From Kalmusia sp. IMI 367209 (taxonomy: Eukaryota > Ascomycota > Dothideomycetes > Pleosporales > Didymosphaeriaceae): a DNA stretch of 64,000 nucleotides. Below are positions 1-11,655 of the stretch, piece by piece (the stretch's first letter is position 1; the number at the start of each line of letters is the position of its first letter). The stretch lies in assembly GCA_027946365.1 (NCBI GenBank), contig JAPEUQ010000010.1, forward strand, positions 124,001 through 188,000, in the 5' to 3' direction. The position numbers and the translations under genes were made by a program. The notes beneath the pieces were generated by a model. The model was not told where the DNA came from, searched no databases, and saw nothing but the letters and a program-made list of their open reading frames with translations.

Positions 1-401
1 TCGAGGGCGTATCTCGAATCTGTGATGCGCGACCTCGCTAGTTCAAAGAACGTGTCCAAAGATTGAGACTTCCCGTCTCTAAAGCTGTCAAACGTTCCTT
101 GAGAAGCATTGCGAGCGCAATAAGGTATAAAACAAGAAGCTTGAAAGTGAAGATGCCGGATAGTGACGTAATCACCGAGAGATAGTTTGGTCGTAGCGTA
201 GCCAGTTCACGTAGTGTATTTGGATATTGGCGCAACGATATTTGGAAGTGCGCAATATGTGCCTGTTATTCAATGCTATGCCAGTAAGCGCAAGAAAAGC
301 CTAGGTTATATACCGCACCCCACACAGACTCCGTGCCCTATGCAGCCAGCCAAAATCATGGACGGAAAGAAAGATATGATATCACAAGTCGTCAGACAAA
401 T
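1..401. other. 3' flank of the mitochondrial carrier gene, no gene seen
   Basis: This stretch lies downstream of the carrier gene, which is transcribed leftwards. I see no open frame with recognisable protein similarity and no RNA gene. It may hold the 3' untranslated region of the carrier. Confidence 0.5.
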
Positions 402-1831
402 TTAAGCCCCGTGTTTGCGCAGAAGTTCTTCGTCCACAGTCATCCGGTTGATTCGCTTCTTGGTAAATTCAAATGCTGTAAAGAAAATGGCATTCACAAC
501 GCACGAGCGGCTCATGGAAACTCCGAGACCTCAAAGCGTGTTAGATCGATGGGTCAAGAAAGGTGTAGGGGCCGAAGGCATACCGCGATACATCCGCGCG
601 TTGAAGAAATGGATCTTAGGCCTCTCCGCCTTCTCTCTACCACCAACAAGGCAGTTTCGTTGATAGATGCTCTTGGCGGTATCAATCGGGAAGATCTGTT
701 GGCCGCATCAGTGGATAATCTATCCAGAAAGCAGTCCCAGCAACGTACACAAGCCCAGCTGACAAGCCCACACATGCCACCGGCAACAACGACAGCTAAG
801 GGAGATGTAGGAGAGCTTCCGCGAGCGTTGGCCAGAAGTTGCTTCACACTCTCGTACGTGACAAAGTAAATGCCGGTGCCGATCGTGTCGCGGACTGTTG
901 CTGTCAGCGTATATCTCAGGTAGGAACCGTGTCACTTACGCAGGTGCAAGTGAAAACCGGAGTACAGTCCCATCCAGCCTCGATGTCGAATGAGATTCTG
1001 TGCTGTCCTAAATGTCCCAAGATTCTGGTAGCTCTTCCGCACTGCATCATTTGTGCCACCGCCGTCCTTGCGGTCTGCCATCAAAACCGAAATTTGAGCG
1101 CTCAGCTTCGTCAGCTCGAAGGGGCCTGCGCCAGCTTGTAAGTAACAGTTGACTGTGGGTATGAAATCTGTCCCTTACAGGCGATAGCTGTAATGGCAGC
1201 CCCCGCTGTTGCTCCTGAAAGGCCGAAGCATGCGACCGTCGACAGGGTCGGCAGCGCGTCCTTTGTATTCGCAATAACGAGGGGAGAACTTCCGGTAGCT
1301 CGGTAGATCCAATCGTCGAGCGCATACTTGGATTTCTGGTAGATTGAGAACGAGACGGTCCGGACAAGGGTTATGCTCGCGAGTGGTGACCAGACACCTA
1401 TGACGCGAGGTCAGCTATGGTCTGATGCTCAACAACCCTTTGTGAGCGCACCTCGATAGAAACCGTGAAGACCTTCTGTCTTGTATGTGTGGAGGACGCA
1501 ATCGGTGAAGGATTTGAATTGGTAGCTGGTGACGTTAGCTCTCGCATCGCAGTGGGTGGGGTGATAGCATACGCTTGCAGTCGCGTCTTCACAGAATCGA
1601 GGGGGTACTGGAAGCCGTCAGTCAGAGCCTAGCTCCTCTTGCATGCTGGATACGTACCGCGACGAAGGTAGAGAGCAGGCTGCTGGAGCTCGCAGCTACC
1701 TCGGTGCGATACCGCTTGGTCCACCGCTTCGCCTGCTCGCTCCGCAGCACCGCCCTCGAGACGTCGTGGACATCGCGCGGCTGGGAGTAGGCGGTCTGTA
1801 CATGTGTCCTATCGGCGCCGCGCTCGGGCAT
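402..1831 (-). CDS. Mitochondrial carrier family (SLC25-type) protein, 8 exons, 360 aa
   Basis: The protein is a predicted solute carrier of the mitochondrial inner membrane; the substrate cannot be read from the sequence. Introns lie at about 530-583, 696-748, 895-939, 1135-1178, 1398-1451, 1526-1572 and 1608-1657; the eight exons sum to 361 codons including the stop. After splicing the three carrier signatures P-x-[DE]-x-x-[KR] appear in order: PLDSVK in exon 2, PFELTK in exon 5 and PIDTAK in exon 7. The RG repeats that end each module are seen as FYRG and MYRGLG. The family normally has about 300 residues; the extra length is an N-terminal stretch of about 55 residues. The chosen start (ATG 1829-1831) precedes MPERGADR; an in-frame upstream codon near 1903 could extend it. 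The C-terminus ends TKKRINRMTVDEELLRKHGA. Family assignment is firm; exact orthology is not. Confidence 0.88.
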
Positions 1832-3018
1832 ACTGGCTATCGCTAGCTGTGGAAGACGAGACGCCTTCCTACGGCAATCGCGATGAGGCCAGTAGCCGGG
1901 CAAGCTCCATCAAGGCGTCCCCAAGTGAAGCCGCTGGGAGAGTGCAGTGTGGCCCGAAGGGTCTGTCGAGGGGAATGCGGGGCGTGGGCGTGTTGTCGGG
2001 CGACAATGGCAAGAGGTTGCTGCAATGGGGAGGTTGAGGCGGTGGTGATGAAATGGTGGGGTTGAGCTCACGGCTTTGTGCAACAGGCCCCCCCGAAACG
2101 GTCTAAAGCCACCTTGGAGGGGCTGCAATTGGTCCACGCCCGGCGATCTGCGCATCTGGCTGCACTTTTTGTAGCTTCCTGCGTGCCTGATATTCGCTCA
2201 TTCATCTAATCTATCCCGCATCCCGCCGTGGCATGCACCTTTGCAGCAGAGCTGGAGCCGCAGCTTGTCCTGAGCCGCCATGTCTCCCGCAGAGCCCCCT
2301 CTGCCATCTGTGTCTGCGATGGCGAGCACCACCTGTTGCAATGGTCCATGTTGCTAATGCGGGGTTGGGATTCCCATGTGAAAGCTTGATAACCACCTTT
2401 GGGCAGGTGTAGCGAATCACATTGCGTAGCGCTGATAGCTCGACACATCTTTGCTGCATGTTTCGTTAGCTTGAACGGTTGACTACACAGCCTATTATGT
2501 GCTTGTTGCGTTTTTGTACGCGCAAGTGTAGGCTTGTGAGAAGAACTTCTGGTGTCACGACATAGCTCCATCTACCCAACTCTGACAGACGGTAAAACGC
2601 AGGCCAGATAAATCAGGTGAGAGATCACGCCTTTCTAAGGTGTGGAGCCGCTGCGACCCTGTCAGTTTACTATCCCTTGGGCTGGGTACACTCTTTACTG
2701 CTCAGTTGCTACATCCATACATCAGGTGAGGAACGTACGACATGTACACAGCGCATGTGCATCATGTCGTCGGGGTGCCTCGTTCTCGATGCGTGTAACA
2801 TGGTTCGAGCGCATCATGTAGCTTGAAGTGACTCGCTCAGCATCGTCGCTGCCTGACAACGTAGCTTTCAGAGTCTTTTACTCCAACACACAACCTTACA
2901 ACATAGCATAGCTATAAGAGCCTTTTGCTCCAATGTAAACAACAACGCCTGCTCTCCAAAGCGACCTTTTGTCCAGAATATCGGTACAATTTGTATCCCA
3001 TCAGCCTGGGCAGGCCCC
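1832..3018. other. Intergenic: carrier promoter side and 3' side of the small membrane protein gene
   Basis: No convincing gene is visible. Short open frames on both strands have no domain-like composition. The left part should carry the promoter and 5' leader of the leftward carrier gene. An imperfect direct repeat sits near 2862-2936 (listed separately). Confidence 0.45.
2862..2936. repeat. Imperfect direct repeat, two copies about 47 bp apart
   Basis: Two copies share the core agag-t/c-cttt-t-a/g-ctccaa: the first at about 2870-2889, the second at about 2917-2936, with weaker similarity extending a few bases upstream (gtagct/atagct). This is direct observation. Function is unknown; a duplicated regulatory site or a small local duplication are both possible. 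Confidence 0.5.
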
Positions 3019-3510
3019 TCAGTCATCCTTGCCCATCATTTTGCGCAACCTCTCTTCTTCAGCTGATCGCTCTGTCTTAGCTTTCGTCTCTTCCGTCACG
3101 CTCTTCTGTTTCTTCGTCCGCGATACATCTGCCATAAACGCCTCCTTCAGGGTTGTCCGATCGTTGTCCACCCTCTCCAGTTGTCCGTGTCTCCGCATGC
3201 TCTCCTTGTGCCAGCTGATCTGGCCACCGTCTGCTTCGCGATGCTTTTGCGCGTTCAATTTCGCTGCTCGTATCGATGTCCTTGCGTAGACGAAGAGGAG
3301 GCCAGCCATTGTCAATGCCGCCAAGGGGGCCATGACCGTCTGCAAACAGCGTCAGCATATGCGCCCCTCAGTAAGCAGTGCACATGTCCTTACTCGCCCA
3401 TTGATTATACCCTTGTTCCGCGTCAACCGCGCGGGTGCGGAGCCAGAGGTGGGCTTGGAGGTTTCGTTCATGCCATCTGGCCCACGCGGCATCGATAAGC
3501 GGCCGCCCAT
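3019..3510 (-). CDS. Small conserved-looking single-pass membrane protein, 2 exons, 145 aa
   Basis: I do not recognise a named family. Exon 1 (3394-3510) starts at ATG 3508-3510 and ends at a clean GT donor; intron 3340-3393 is 54 nt; exon 2 ends at 3019. The two exons sum to 146 codons with stop. The protein has a basic, Ser/Thr/Pro-rich N-terminus of about 40 residues, one hydrophobic segment (VMAPLAALTMAGLLFVYA, about residues 41-58), then a long charged, probably helical tail rich in K, R and E ending KMMGKDD. This topology suits a small organelle or ER membrane protein with a soluble coiled tail. It is divergently placed to GLR1. The splice fit and biased composition argue that it is real. 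Confidence 0.65.
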
Positions 3511-4053
3511 CGTGGATTTGTAATTCTGGGAGAAAGCCTCACTAGATCGTGTGCGAGCGGTGGGTGATGAGCCTGACGAAGGGGGAGGGTGAGCGTGTGT
3601 GCAGTCTTTGGAATTGTCGTACGATGGCGAATGCGGGCTACGAGAGGGGCTGGCGGCGATTGCAAGCGAAGGACATGCTTTTGCACGTGGTCCTGAGCTA
3701 CAAAAGTCGTAAGGTGCGCAAGGAGTGATGTGGAATCAATGGTGACCGAGCATGGTGTTGCAGCCGCGATCGATGAGATATTCGCAGCATAGCTCCACAT
3801 ACGGCTCTAGCGTCATGCAGCTATCCGACGCACGAATTTCACGTTTCGTCATCACCGGTTCTGAAAGACCTCGATTTTCGATCCTTACCCACACGAGCCG
3901 TTCCTGGGCTGCCTCGCGAGGCCGTGCACTGATTGTGGAAGTCCGGTGCGCAATTGTCATTCGCCTGGCATCCACTCCTTTGACAAATTCTACGTGCGGC
4001 TTCACCGACGTGAACGGCTTCAACAATCGCTCGTTTGCTAAGGCTGCGCAGGA

Positions 4054-4060
4054 TTAGTAA
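4054..4060 (+). promoter_or_regulatory. Yap1/AP-1-type response element TTAGTAA upstream of GLR1
   Basis: TTAGTAA is the reverse complement of TTACTAA, the classical Yap1 element, and sits 84 bp before the first GLR1 ATG. Yeast GLR1 is a known Yap1 target in oxidative stress. Binding here is inferred from sequence and context only. Confidence 0.5.
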
Positions 4061-4109
4061 CCCGTAGCTTTCCACTCCCTTCTGGGCTCTGCCTGCGGTG
4101 GCGTCATCG

Positions 4110-4115
4110 TATAAG
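4110..4115 (+). promoter_or_regulatory. TATA-like element just upstream of GLR1
   Basis: TATAAG lies 34 bp before the first ATG (4144). A start site a few tens of bases downstream would fall around that ATG, so some transcripts could lack it and begin translation at the second ATG at 4333. The position is seen; the consequence is inferred. Confidence 0.4.
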
Positions 4116-4143
4116 TACAAGCCTTGTCCGCACTACTGCCTTC

Positions 4144-5939
4144 ATGCGTAGAACACTTGCCATAAGACAGTTGCACAGGCTCACACCGAGTCTCGCCTTC
4201 ACTGCACCGTCCTCTGCTGCCTCGCGCCTTCTTGCTGAGGGACGCCCCGCGCTCGCAGCTTCCTCAAGAATAACAGTGGCCGCCGCGCGTTTGTCAGCAC
4301 TTTCCTCCCACTTCTCTACATCCACCACCACCATGGCTCCTGTTCCGCCGAAAGAGTGCGATTATCTAGTCATTGGTATTGGCAGCGGGGGTATTGCATC
4401 AGCCCGAAGAGCCGCAAAGCATGGCGCCAAGGTCATTGCTATCGAATCCAAGCGATACGGCGGCACCTGTGTGAACGTCGGCTGTGTGCCCAAGAAGGTT
4501 ACCTGGAATGCGGCCTTCCTCTCCGAGACTTTCAAAGACGCCAGGGCGTACGGGTTCGGAGGTTACGACCAACCTACCTTTGACTGGCCCTTGTTCAAGA
4601 AGAAGCGGGATGCGTACGTCAAAAGGCTGAACGGCATCTACGAGAACAACCTCAACAGAGATGAGATCCAGCACATCAAGGGTCGGGCCAAGTTCGTTGG
4701 AAAGGATGAGGTTGAAGTAGCATTGACGGAAGGAGGTACCCAAAGGATAAAAGCGAAGCACATCCTCATCGCCACAGGCGGACGCCCCAAGGTACCTGAC
4801 ATTCCCGGGGCCGAGCTCTGCATTGATAGCGACGGCTTTTTTGAACTCGAGAATCAGCCAAAGAGCATTGCGACAAGCGGTGCGGGGTACATTGGTGTGG
4901 AGATGTCAGGCATGCTGCATGCTCTAGGCACGGAGACGCATTTCTTCATTCGAGGCCAGAAGCTTCTCCGCTCGTTCGACCCCATGATCCAGGACACGGT
5001 CACCAAAGAGTATGAGCGCCAGGGCGTCAATCTGTACAAGGGTACGCAAATTACAAAAGTGGAGGACATTGGTAATGGCATGAAGCGTGTTACCTACCAG
5101 GAGACCGAGAGCAAGAAGGAGGGTACTATCGAGGTCGAATGTGTCTTATTCGCCACGGGCCGCGTACCGGAGGTGGAGGATCTGCACGTCAAGGAATTGG
5201 GTTTGAAGCTGAACGAGAAGAGTCACATCATGACTGACGATTACCAAAATACCAACATCGCTAACATTTACGCAATTGGCGATGTATCCGACCGTGGCTT
5301 TGAGCTGACCCCTGTTGCGATTGCCGCCGGCCGCCGGCTATCAGATCGTCTCTTTGGCGGCAAGAAGGACGCCCACCTCGTATATGAGAACATTCCCTCT
5401 GTGGTATTTGCTCACCCGGAAATCGGGTCCATCGGTCTCACCGAGCCTGCGGCCCGCGAGAAGTATGGTGATAAGGTCAAGATCTATAAGACGGAATTTA
5501 CGGGAATGTACTACGCGATGATGGATCAGGAGGACAAGGGACCAACAGCTTACAAGATCATCTGCGTCGGCGAGGAAGAGAAGGTGGTGGGCTTGCACAT
5601 CCTAGGCCAGGGCTCTTCGGAGATCCTGCAGGGTTTCGGCGTGGCGATCAAGATGGGCGCCACTAAGAAGGATTTCGACAACTGCGTGGTAAGTAAACCC
5701 TCGGCCTCAATGCCTGCTTCCAACCACTACGCATGAGTGCCTCTGGTGGTTGCGACCCTGTGTTATGCGGGGATGCAAATCTGGAGTCTGGAGTGAACGT
5801 GCGCTAATATACCGTAGGCTATCCATCCCGTTTCAGCTGAGGAACTGGTAAGTCGACCATATCGATCCCCACTCTGCACAGCATGATCTTCGCTCCTATG
5901 ATCTCGCACTAACATGATACCCAGGTTACCATGACCTAG
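4144..5939 (+). CDS. GLR1: Glutathione reductase, 3 exons, 529 aa (mitochondrial and probably cytosolic forms)
   Basis: The enzyme reduces glutathione disulfide with NADPH and keeps the thiol pool reduced. The FAD-binding GxGxxG is at about residues 78-83 (GIGSGG). The redox-active disulfide is Cys109/Cys114 in GGTCVNVGCVPKK, followed by the NADPH-binding motif GAGYIGVE and the dimerisation domain. The C-terminus AIHPVSAEELVTMT carries the catalytic-His motif and is only completed by splicing: exon 1 4144-5688, exon 2 5818-5847 (30 nt), exon 3 5925-5939 (15 nt). Residues 1-63 lack acidic residues apart from Glu32, are rich in R, S, A and T, and look like a mitochondrial presequence. A second in-frame ATG at 4333 in a strong context (accaccaccATGg) would give a cytosolic form; alternative starts are known for yeast GLR1. 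A Yap1-like site lies upstream. Confidence 0.96.
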
Positions 5940-8791
5940 CCTCTTGCCCCGGATTTACGAATGAAGTACAGTAGATACCACACAGACAGTAGAAATAGAT
6001 TATTCCAGAAAAAACACGCGTCTTTCGGTGCATCGTCGACTTCCGCTTTAGGCGTGCGGACCGTATGCTCCGTAGAGCTATGACCACTTGTCGTCGATTA
6101 GTCGTTCTTTTACGTCGTTTGGGGTTGGGGACGTTGTATACATCGGGCCGCGGACTTAAGCCGCGGTAGGAGATATTCTTGCGCATCCTCACCCTAGCAA
6201 AGAGCGGGCATCGGTCGGTTGACCTCCTCGGCTAGCTGGAGCTTGTCTATCTCACAATGCTTTACATGCGCTGCACCGACGATGTTCCGAGCGTCATGAT
6301 GAGACACATCGAATTTGCAGACTACGACCTGACGATACTGAGCAAATGTTTCTGTATATGCACGTCAGGCCATGTTCAAACCTCAACGTCACCTCTTCGT
6401 ACTCGCCTAAGGAGAACGAGGCTCTTTAAAGCCTGCCAACCAAAACCCGGTTTACAACCAGATTGCGTGCCGAGGGCCATCAAGGTCCCTTACAATGACC
6501 CTACAGGCACCATCCATACACCGTCATCGCGCGGATATTATTGCACCAACGATGATGCCTGAAGCCCTCCCCCCTGACTCAGCAAGCCCAACGGTCTCGC
6601 ATAACAGACAGGTCCCTGGTTTACGAGATAGTGCTTGCCAGGATGGAGTGCTTCAAGTATACACATACTAACCACCCTGTGTAACCATGTACTCACTACA
6701 GCACCTATCTATCTATACGCGAATGCAGGCTCGGTTCCAAAACCAGTACCGCGTTGCACTGCAGCTGTGCGCGACGAATCGCGGTTGTGCAGCAGCGTGC
6801 GGGTACAAGGCAGCTGTCCAAAGGAAGCTCTGGCACGGCCGCCCACTACCGGCATTGTGCGCGCTCGGGGACAGCTGTCAAATCCTGCACTCTGCACTCC
6901 AGATTTTCGTGTTTGCTTTTTCGTTTGGACTCGCTCGCTTCGCCTCCACCCGAACCCGAGGCGCCGAATACTATCCGAAGCTTGATCACGTCGTAGAATT
7001 ATGCCGAGGGTACGTACCCCACACTGGGCAAATGACTCGTGCTACACGCCATCGGCGCGAAGAGTGACATGCTTTTCCAACCGTCTTTTCCTCGATCTGA
7101 TTAGTCCTGGCCAAGGTGTGTCCCGTGTCTAAGCTCGCTCGCCAAACAGCCCGTTCAGACGAGAGTTTCGATAGCCGCCCCTTGTCGAGGCTACTGCTGA
7201 GCTAGCTTGCTCCGACCCTTCCATCGCATCCATCTTTCCATGTTTTTCTCGAACAGAATCCCGAGTTGCGTGATCACACACATCCCTGCGCACCAGCCAC
7301 CGTGCGTCTCTCTCGACCCATGCTGTCTGGCACAACGAAGTTTGAGATGGATATAATGAAAAATTGTGGGTTGTGAGGGCCTTCGAACGCAGGACCGCTC
7401 TCTAATTGCCACCAATACACATGTGTACCGAGACACAAATCAGCACCCACCCTCGCTACCAACGACCGTACTTTAAAACCCCCAATCTCAGCGGATGCAA
7501 ACACCTTGAAGATATGCAGTGCTCCACACCCGGGGTAGCGCAATGCCATGCTGCCCATCAAAGAAACCTCGCCGTCCATCAAATCCTCATCCCCGGCCAT
7601 GGATGTGGCTAGTTAGCCGCAATCATCCACAACAATCTAGGGCGTCAATGCAATGCACGTACGCTCAGACGAACTGACGGGGGGGAAGGGGGTGGTAGTG
7701 GAGGTCGCACAACACACCCCGCATTCTTTGCTGGCGCCTTTCCCAATCCCAGCGCGCGAACCTTGCAGGCGCAAGCTGCAAGCACGGAGCTCGCACCCTC
7801 CCCAGCGCTGCGAGGTTGCTCACAGCGAGGCAAGGTGACTGACTGACTGCCGGCCGTCCGACCCACGACCGGGGATGCCATAGGCTGCGCTGCCTGTGCG
7901 GCGCATGTGCGATCCGAAAGCCGGGAAACGCTCACACACACACACAGAGCCATCACACATGTGAGCTGTTGGCATGCCGCTCTTGTCGTGCGCGCACCAC
8001 GACGTGCATGAGCGAAGATGCAGGCTTGGTGCGAAGGAAGGACAAGCTGTGACCGTTTGATTTGCACGCCACGCGCGGAAAATCAGGCACAGGCACGCGA
8101 ATGACATGGCTTGTTGAGAGACGCCACAATATGTGCCTAGAAGACTGTGCTGCACGTTGCAGGCTTTCCTGTGATGCGCGTGTGCGAGTGACTACGTGTG
8201 AGGCCCGTTGGCAGACTTCAAGCGCTGCATCTGCGGCGTTTGCATGGTCCACTGAGCCATGCCAGGCTCCACTATTCACTTGCCTGATGTGCGCCCATGT
8301 TACCCACTGTCGAGCAGCCGAGATTGAAGGAGGGGTACATGTTTTGGGGATGCGCGCGCAAAGAATGAGGTGGCATGAAGCAACGCAATTAGCAATGCAA
8401 ACGCTTTGGTATTCGCTGATCGTAGCTTCTGCTCCAGTAGAATATCGTACAATAGATGCAGAGAATGCAATGAGACGGCCGTGACGATCCGAAGCAATAT
8501 CACGCCTGCCCTCCACAATTCCCATGCCCAAGATTCCGCGCCGCACCCAAACCTGATAGACTCCTAATTCCCTCCAGCGCCGCGCTTTCGTCCAATTCCT
8601 TTTTTCCATTTTACTAGATAGATGATATGGTGGAAATTAAATATGCATAGAGAAGAGAATATGTCGGTGGTTTCAACCCAAAGGATGAAGTAATCGATCC
8701 GTTTTCGCCACGTGCAAATAAGCACCTTAAAAGAGCGTTCCTGAAGCTCTGGCCAGGTGGTTATCAGCAAGCGAGATTGGCTATCGATTGC
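5940..8791. other. 2.85 kb convergent intergenic region, no gene recognised
   Basis: The region separates the 3' ends of GLR1 (+) and the Zn2Cys6 factor (-). I examined open frames of 60-218 codons on both strands; none has a recognisable motif, most are in mutually overlapping frames, and several lack an ATG. A short CA microsatellite lies at 7933-7946. It is long for a convergent gap, so a non-coding RNA or a decayed gene is possible but not shown. Confidence 0.45.
7933..7946. repeat. Short (CA)n microsatellite
   Basis: About seven CA units are seen directly. No further meaning is assigned. Confidence 0.7.
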
Positions 8792-11655
8792 TCATCCGCT
8801 TTGTCCGCTCAAGAAATAGTCCAACTCCGAAGGTCCTCCGCGGCTGACTTCGTTTTCTGCGAGCTGTTCCAGCAGGCTCAGAAACGGGTCCTTGTCGGGG
8901 TCCGTATGCACAGATCCACCTGATGTGCTCGCCGCTCCCGGTGTGGGTTGCTGGTCATATGGCGTCGGCATGCTCAACATAGGATCGAACGCGGTATTGG
9001 ATGAATCCTGGGGTTGCGGCGGTGGTGGTGCTGGATGAGCTTGTGTCTGGCCAGGGGTTGGCGTTGGCGCTAAACTGGGTATCGCGGGTAGTGGCGAGAA
9101 CGCGAAATTGGGTGAGAAGGGAAGATTGAGATTGTTCAAAGTATGGTTAGTTTGTATCCCGTTGGCAGAGTTGTTCGTGGGAGGCGGTGAAAACGATGGC
9201 AGCGAAGTCGCGGGTGACGGAGCTCGGTTTGCAGTAGCGTCAGTGGAAGACGACGCCATTGGTTTTACATCTGAGGTGACCGGATGTGTCGCAGACGTCG
9301 GCGTGGGTAACGGCGGGGGAGCAGTATGGGCGGGACCTTTGACCGAACTCATAGTGTTGGACCGCCGTTTCTTGTTAGGGTGTCCGTTCGTATACGGGTT
9401 ACTGGATGGCACGGTTGGAGACGGGTGGTACATATTGGGATTCGCCATTCCAGTGTTCATATACACGCTGTTGCGTTGCTCGACATTGTACGCCGACAGG
9501 CTATGAAGGGTTAGCACAGCGGGGAGCAGAGTGTTGGACGTCCCACCTCTCATGAATTATCTCCACCGGGATGTCAGTGAAGATGACATGGGAACCATCA
9601 AAGACGTGACCCGGATACCGGTCGAAGAAGTCCTCCAGCTGGAAGACAGATGAAAAGCGCATGGGATTAGTCGCTAAGGATTTGACAAGTTCCGCATGGC
9701 AGCCATAGATGTTCTGCAAGGTTTCCCGTTGATGCTGCACGCTCGCCCAAATAAACCGTAGGTCGGACAGCTGATGCATTTCCCGAGACAAGAACTCTGG
9801 ACTGACGGAGAACACTTCGCCTTCTTGTCCGCGATAGTGCGCTCCGTGGATGTGAATAGTTCCTGCAGTGCAGACGCAGTAACCTACAAAGGCAGGCCAG
9901 TCAATGATAGAAGAAGCTCTTCCTATTTCGACTAGTTCGGCAATCGCGTTCGCATGGAGGAAGCATAGATTGGTCGCTTCAATCTGCCATGATTGGTGTT
10001 GCGAAGACCCAGAGAGCTCGGCAAGGTCCACGGGTAAAAAGGGGCGATAAATGAGGCAATGTATCAAGTGATAGACGAGCTTGCTGAGGACCAGGATAGT
10101 GCTGTCAGGCTGACCGAATAGTGCTTCAATCGAGGTAAATGTATCCTGCGTTTCAGAGGCCCAGATGTCGAGTTCCTGGCGAATTTTGGAGAGGTTCGAA
10201 AGGGAGTGCCAAGGGAAATGCGAATCGCCTCTGACCCCACCAGCTGCGAGGTACCGGTTCGTTATACCCAGGATTTTTGCTATGCCGATCAGCATACCCA
10301 TGCTCCCTTGCCCAGCACGTCCACCCGCCATGTATTGTAGATTTGAACCGTTCGGAAAGTAGTCCCCTTCAAGCAGCATGCCGCCTGGGTGTAGCTGCCA
10401 TGACGGCAAACGAAGAACAATGGATTCATCTGCAATCAGCGATGGACGCTTAGAGCCTGCAGCTGCGAATCGATCCATGAGATAGCATGACCAGAATAGT
10501 CGCCGTCGACCCTCGCGTTCGCCTTGCGATACTTTGAGTGCGAGCGGCAATTCGCGATGAAGATCAAGCGCAAACGCCATGCTAATCGCAGAAGCTGCAA
10601 CACAAGATTAGCGACAAATTATCCTCCGAAATACAATACATACTCAGTAGCATGTAAGTCTTCTTGCCCTTGCCCAATTGGAAGTTCGCTTGCGCAAGGA
10701 TCATCAGGGCTTGCAGGGCTTCGATAGAGGGCTCATCAATATCGAGCTCCATGCGCGCTCGGCGTGCATACTCATCGCTCACCCTCACTGCGGTATTGTA
10801 CCCGCCGAAATGGGGTGTAAATCTACAAATGGAGAAATTAATTGCAGTACGAGAATCATGTGACGTCAAACATACCGCGCACTGACTGAATAGATGGCGT
10901 AGGCTAAGTATGAGGGTAATTGATTGGCCTGCAGTCGCTGCCTTGTCGTCGTTTCGTCCAGTATGTGGTAGGGCTTCCCGTGGAGCCTGGCAAAGTAGGT
11001 GTCCAGGAGTAGATCTGGGACCAGGCTGGGTGTTTGCAAGCTGCCACGCAATTAGCTGCTATTTCCAGCGCTCAGAATAGGCATCATCTATAGGCACCTT
11101 GGCTCGATTGGTGACATCAACTGCTTTGCAGCATTGGTGGCGTTCGGAGTAATCTCGAGAATTGGTCGGGACTGTGATGACGCCGCTGAATTTTTGCGCT
11201 CGAGCACTGCTTCCTGACCAGCGGGTTCGTCCTCGATGGCGCTGTCGCTCTTGCCTTCGGAATGCAGGCGCTTCTCCAAACCATCAACGCGCTTCAGGAG
11301 AGCCTCGAGAACGTCGGTCTTGGGGCCTCGTTTCTTAGGTACAGCATCTGGTGGGGCCAAGTTAGAACCGTGGGTCAAGCGATGGCGGGAGGCGAAAAGG
11401 CCTACCGTAGATGCAAGGACAGTTGAAGACTTGACAGGCCTCACACGTCGGCCGGGTTCGATTGCACTTGATCTGGCAGAGTCAGGCGTGCTCTTGGATG
11501 GCAATGCAAGCGGATGGTACCTTTCGCTTGCGACAGCTCTTGCAGTTCATGGCCTCGCGCGGCTCGTTGGAGACTCGCCGGGTCGGCAGGCGGTCGATGC
11601 CGATCTGTGGCCTCGACATTGCAGAGACCGGAGAGTGTAGGACCTGTGTGGACAT
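8792..11655 (-). CDS. Zn(II)2Cys6 fungal transcription factor, 7 exons, about 850 aa
   Basis: A nuclear DNA-binding regulator of unknown target. Exons are 11521-11655, 11406-11472, 11098-11347, 10876-11040, 10644-10822, 9547-10594 and 8792-9500; they sum to 851 codons with stop. The binuclear zinc cluster is split over exons 1 and 2 by an intron and reads C-x2-C-x6-C-x5-C-x2-C-x6-C after splicing, starting at CKSCRKRK. It is followed by a basic linker ([11 protein letters not shown]) and a short leucine-spaced helix ([12 protein letters not shown]) suitable for dimerisation. The middle carries a Fungal_trans regulatory domain ([14 protein letters not shown] and following, exon 6). The last 230 residues are Pro/Ser/Thr/Asn-rich, typical of an activation region. 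Starts at 11655 or 11619 are both possible. It neighbours a quinate-repressor-like gene on the same strand, but a functional link is not shown. Confidence 0.9.

Larger units (their letters stand above)
3511..4143. promoter_or_regulatory. Divergent promoter region between the small membrane protein gene and GLR1
   Basis: This 633 bp gap lies between two divergently transcribed genes. It contains a Yap1/AP-1-like site at 4054-4060 and a TATA-like element at 4110-4115, both on the GLR1 side. No other gene is evident; the open frames here overlap on both strands without protein-like character. Confidence 0.6.

Noticed and set aside
7953..8609. 218-codon minus-strand frame
   Set aside because: Overlaps other equally long frames on the opposite strand, no motif, composition like non-coding DNA.
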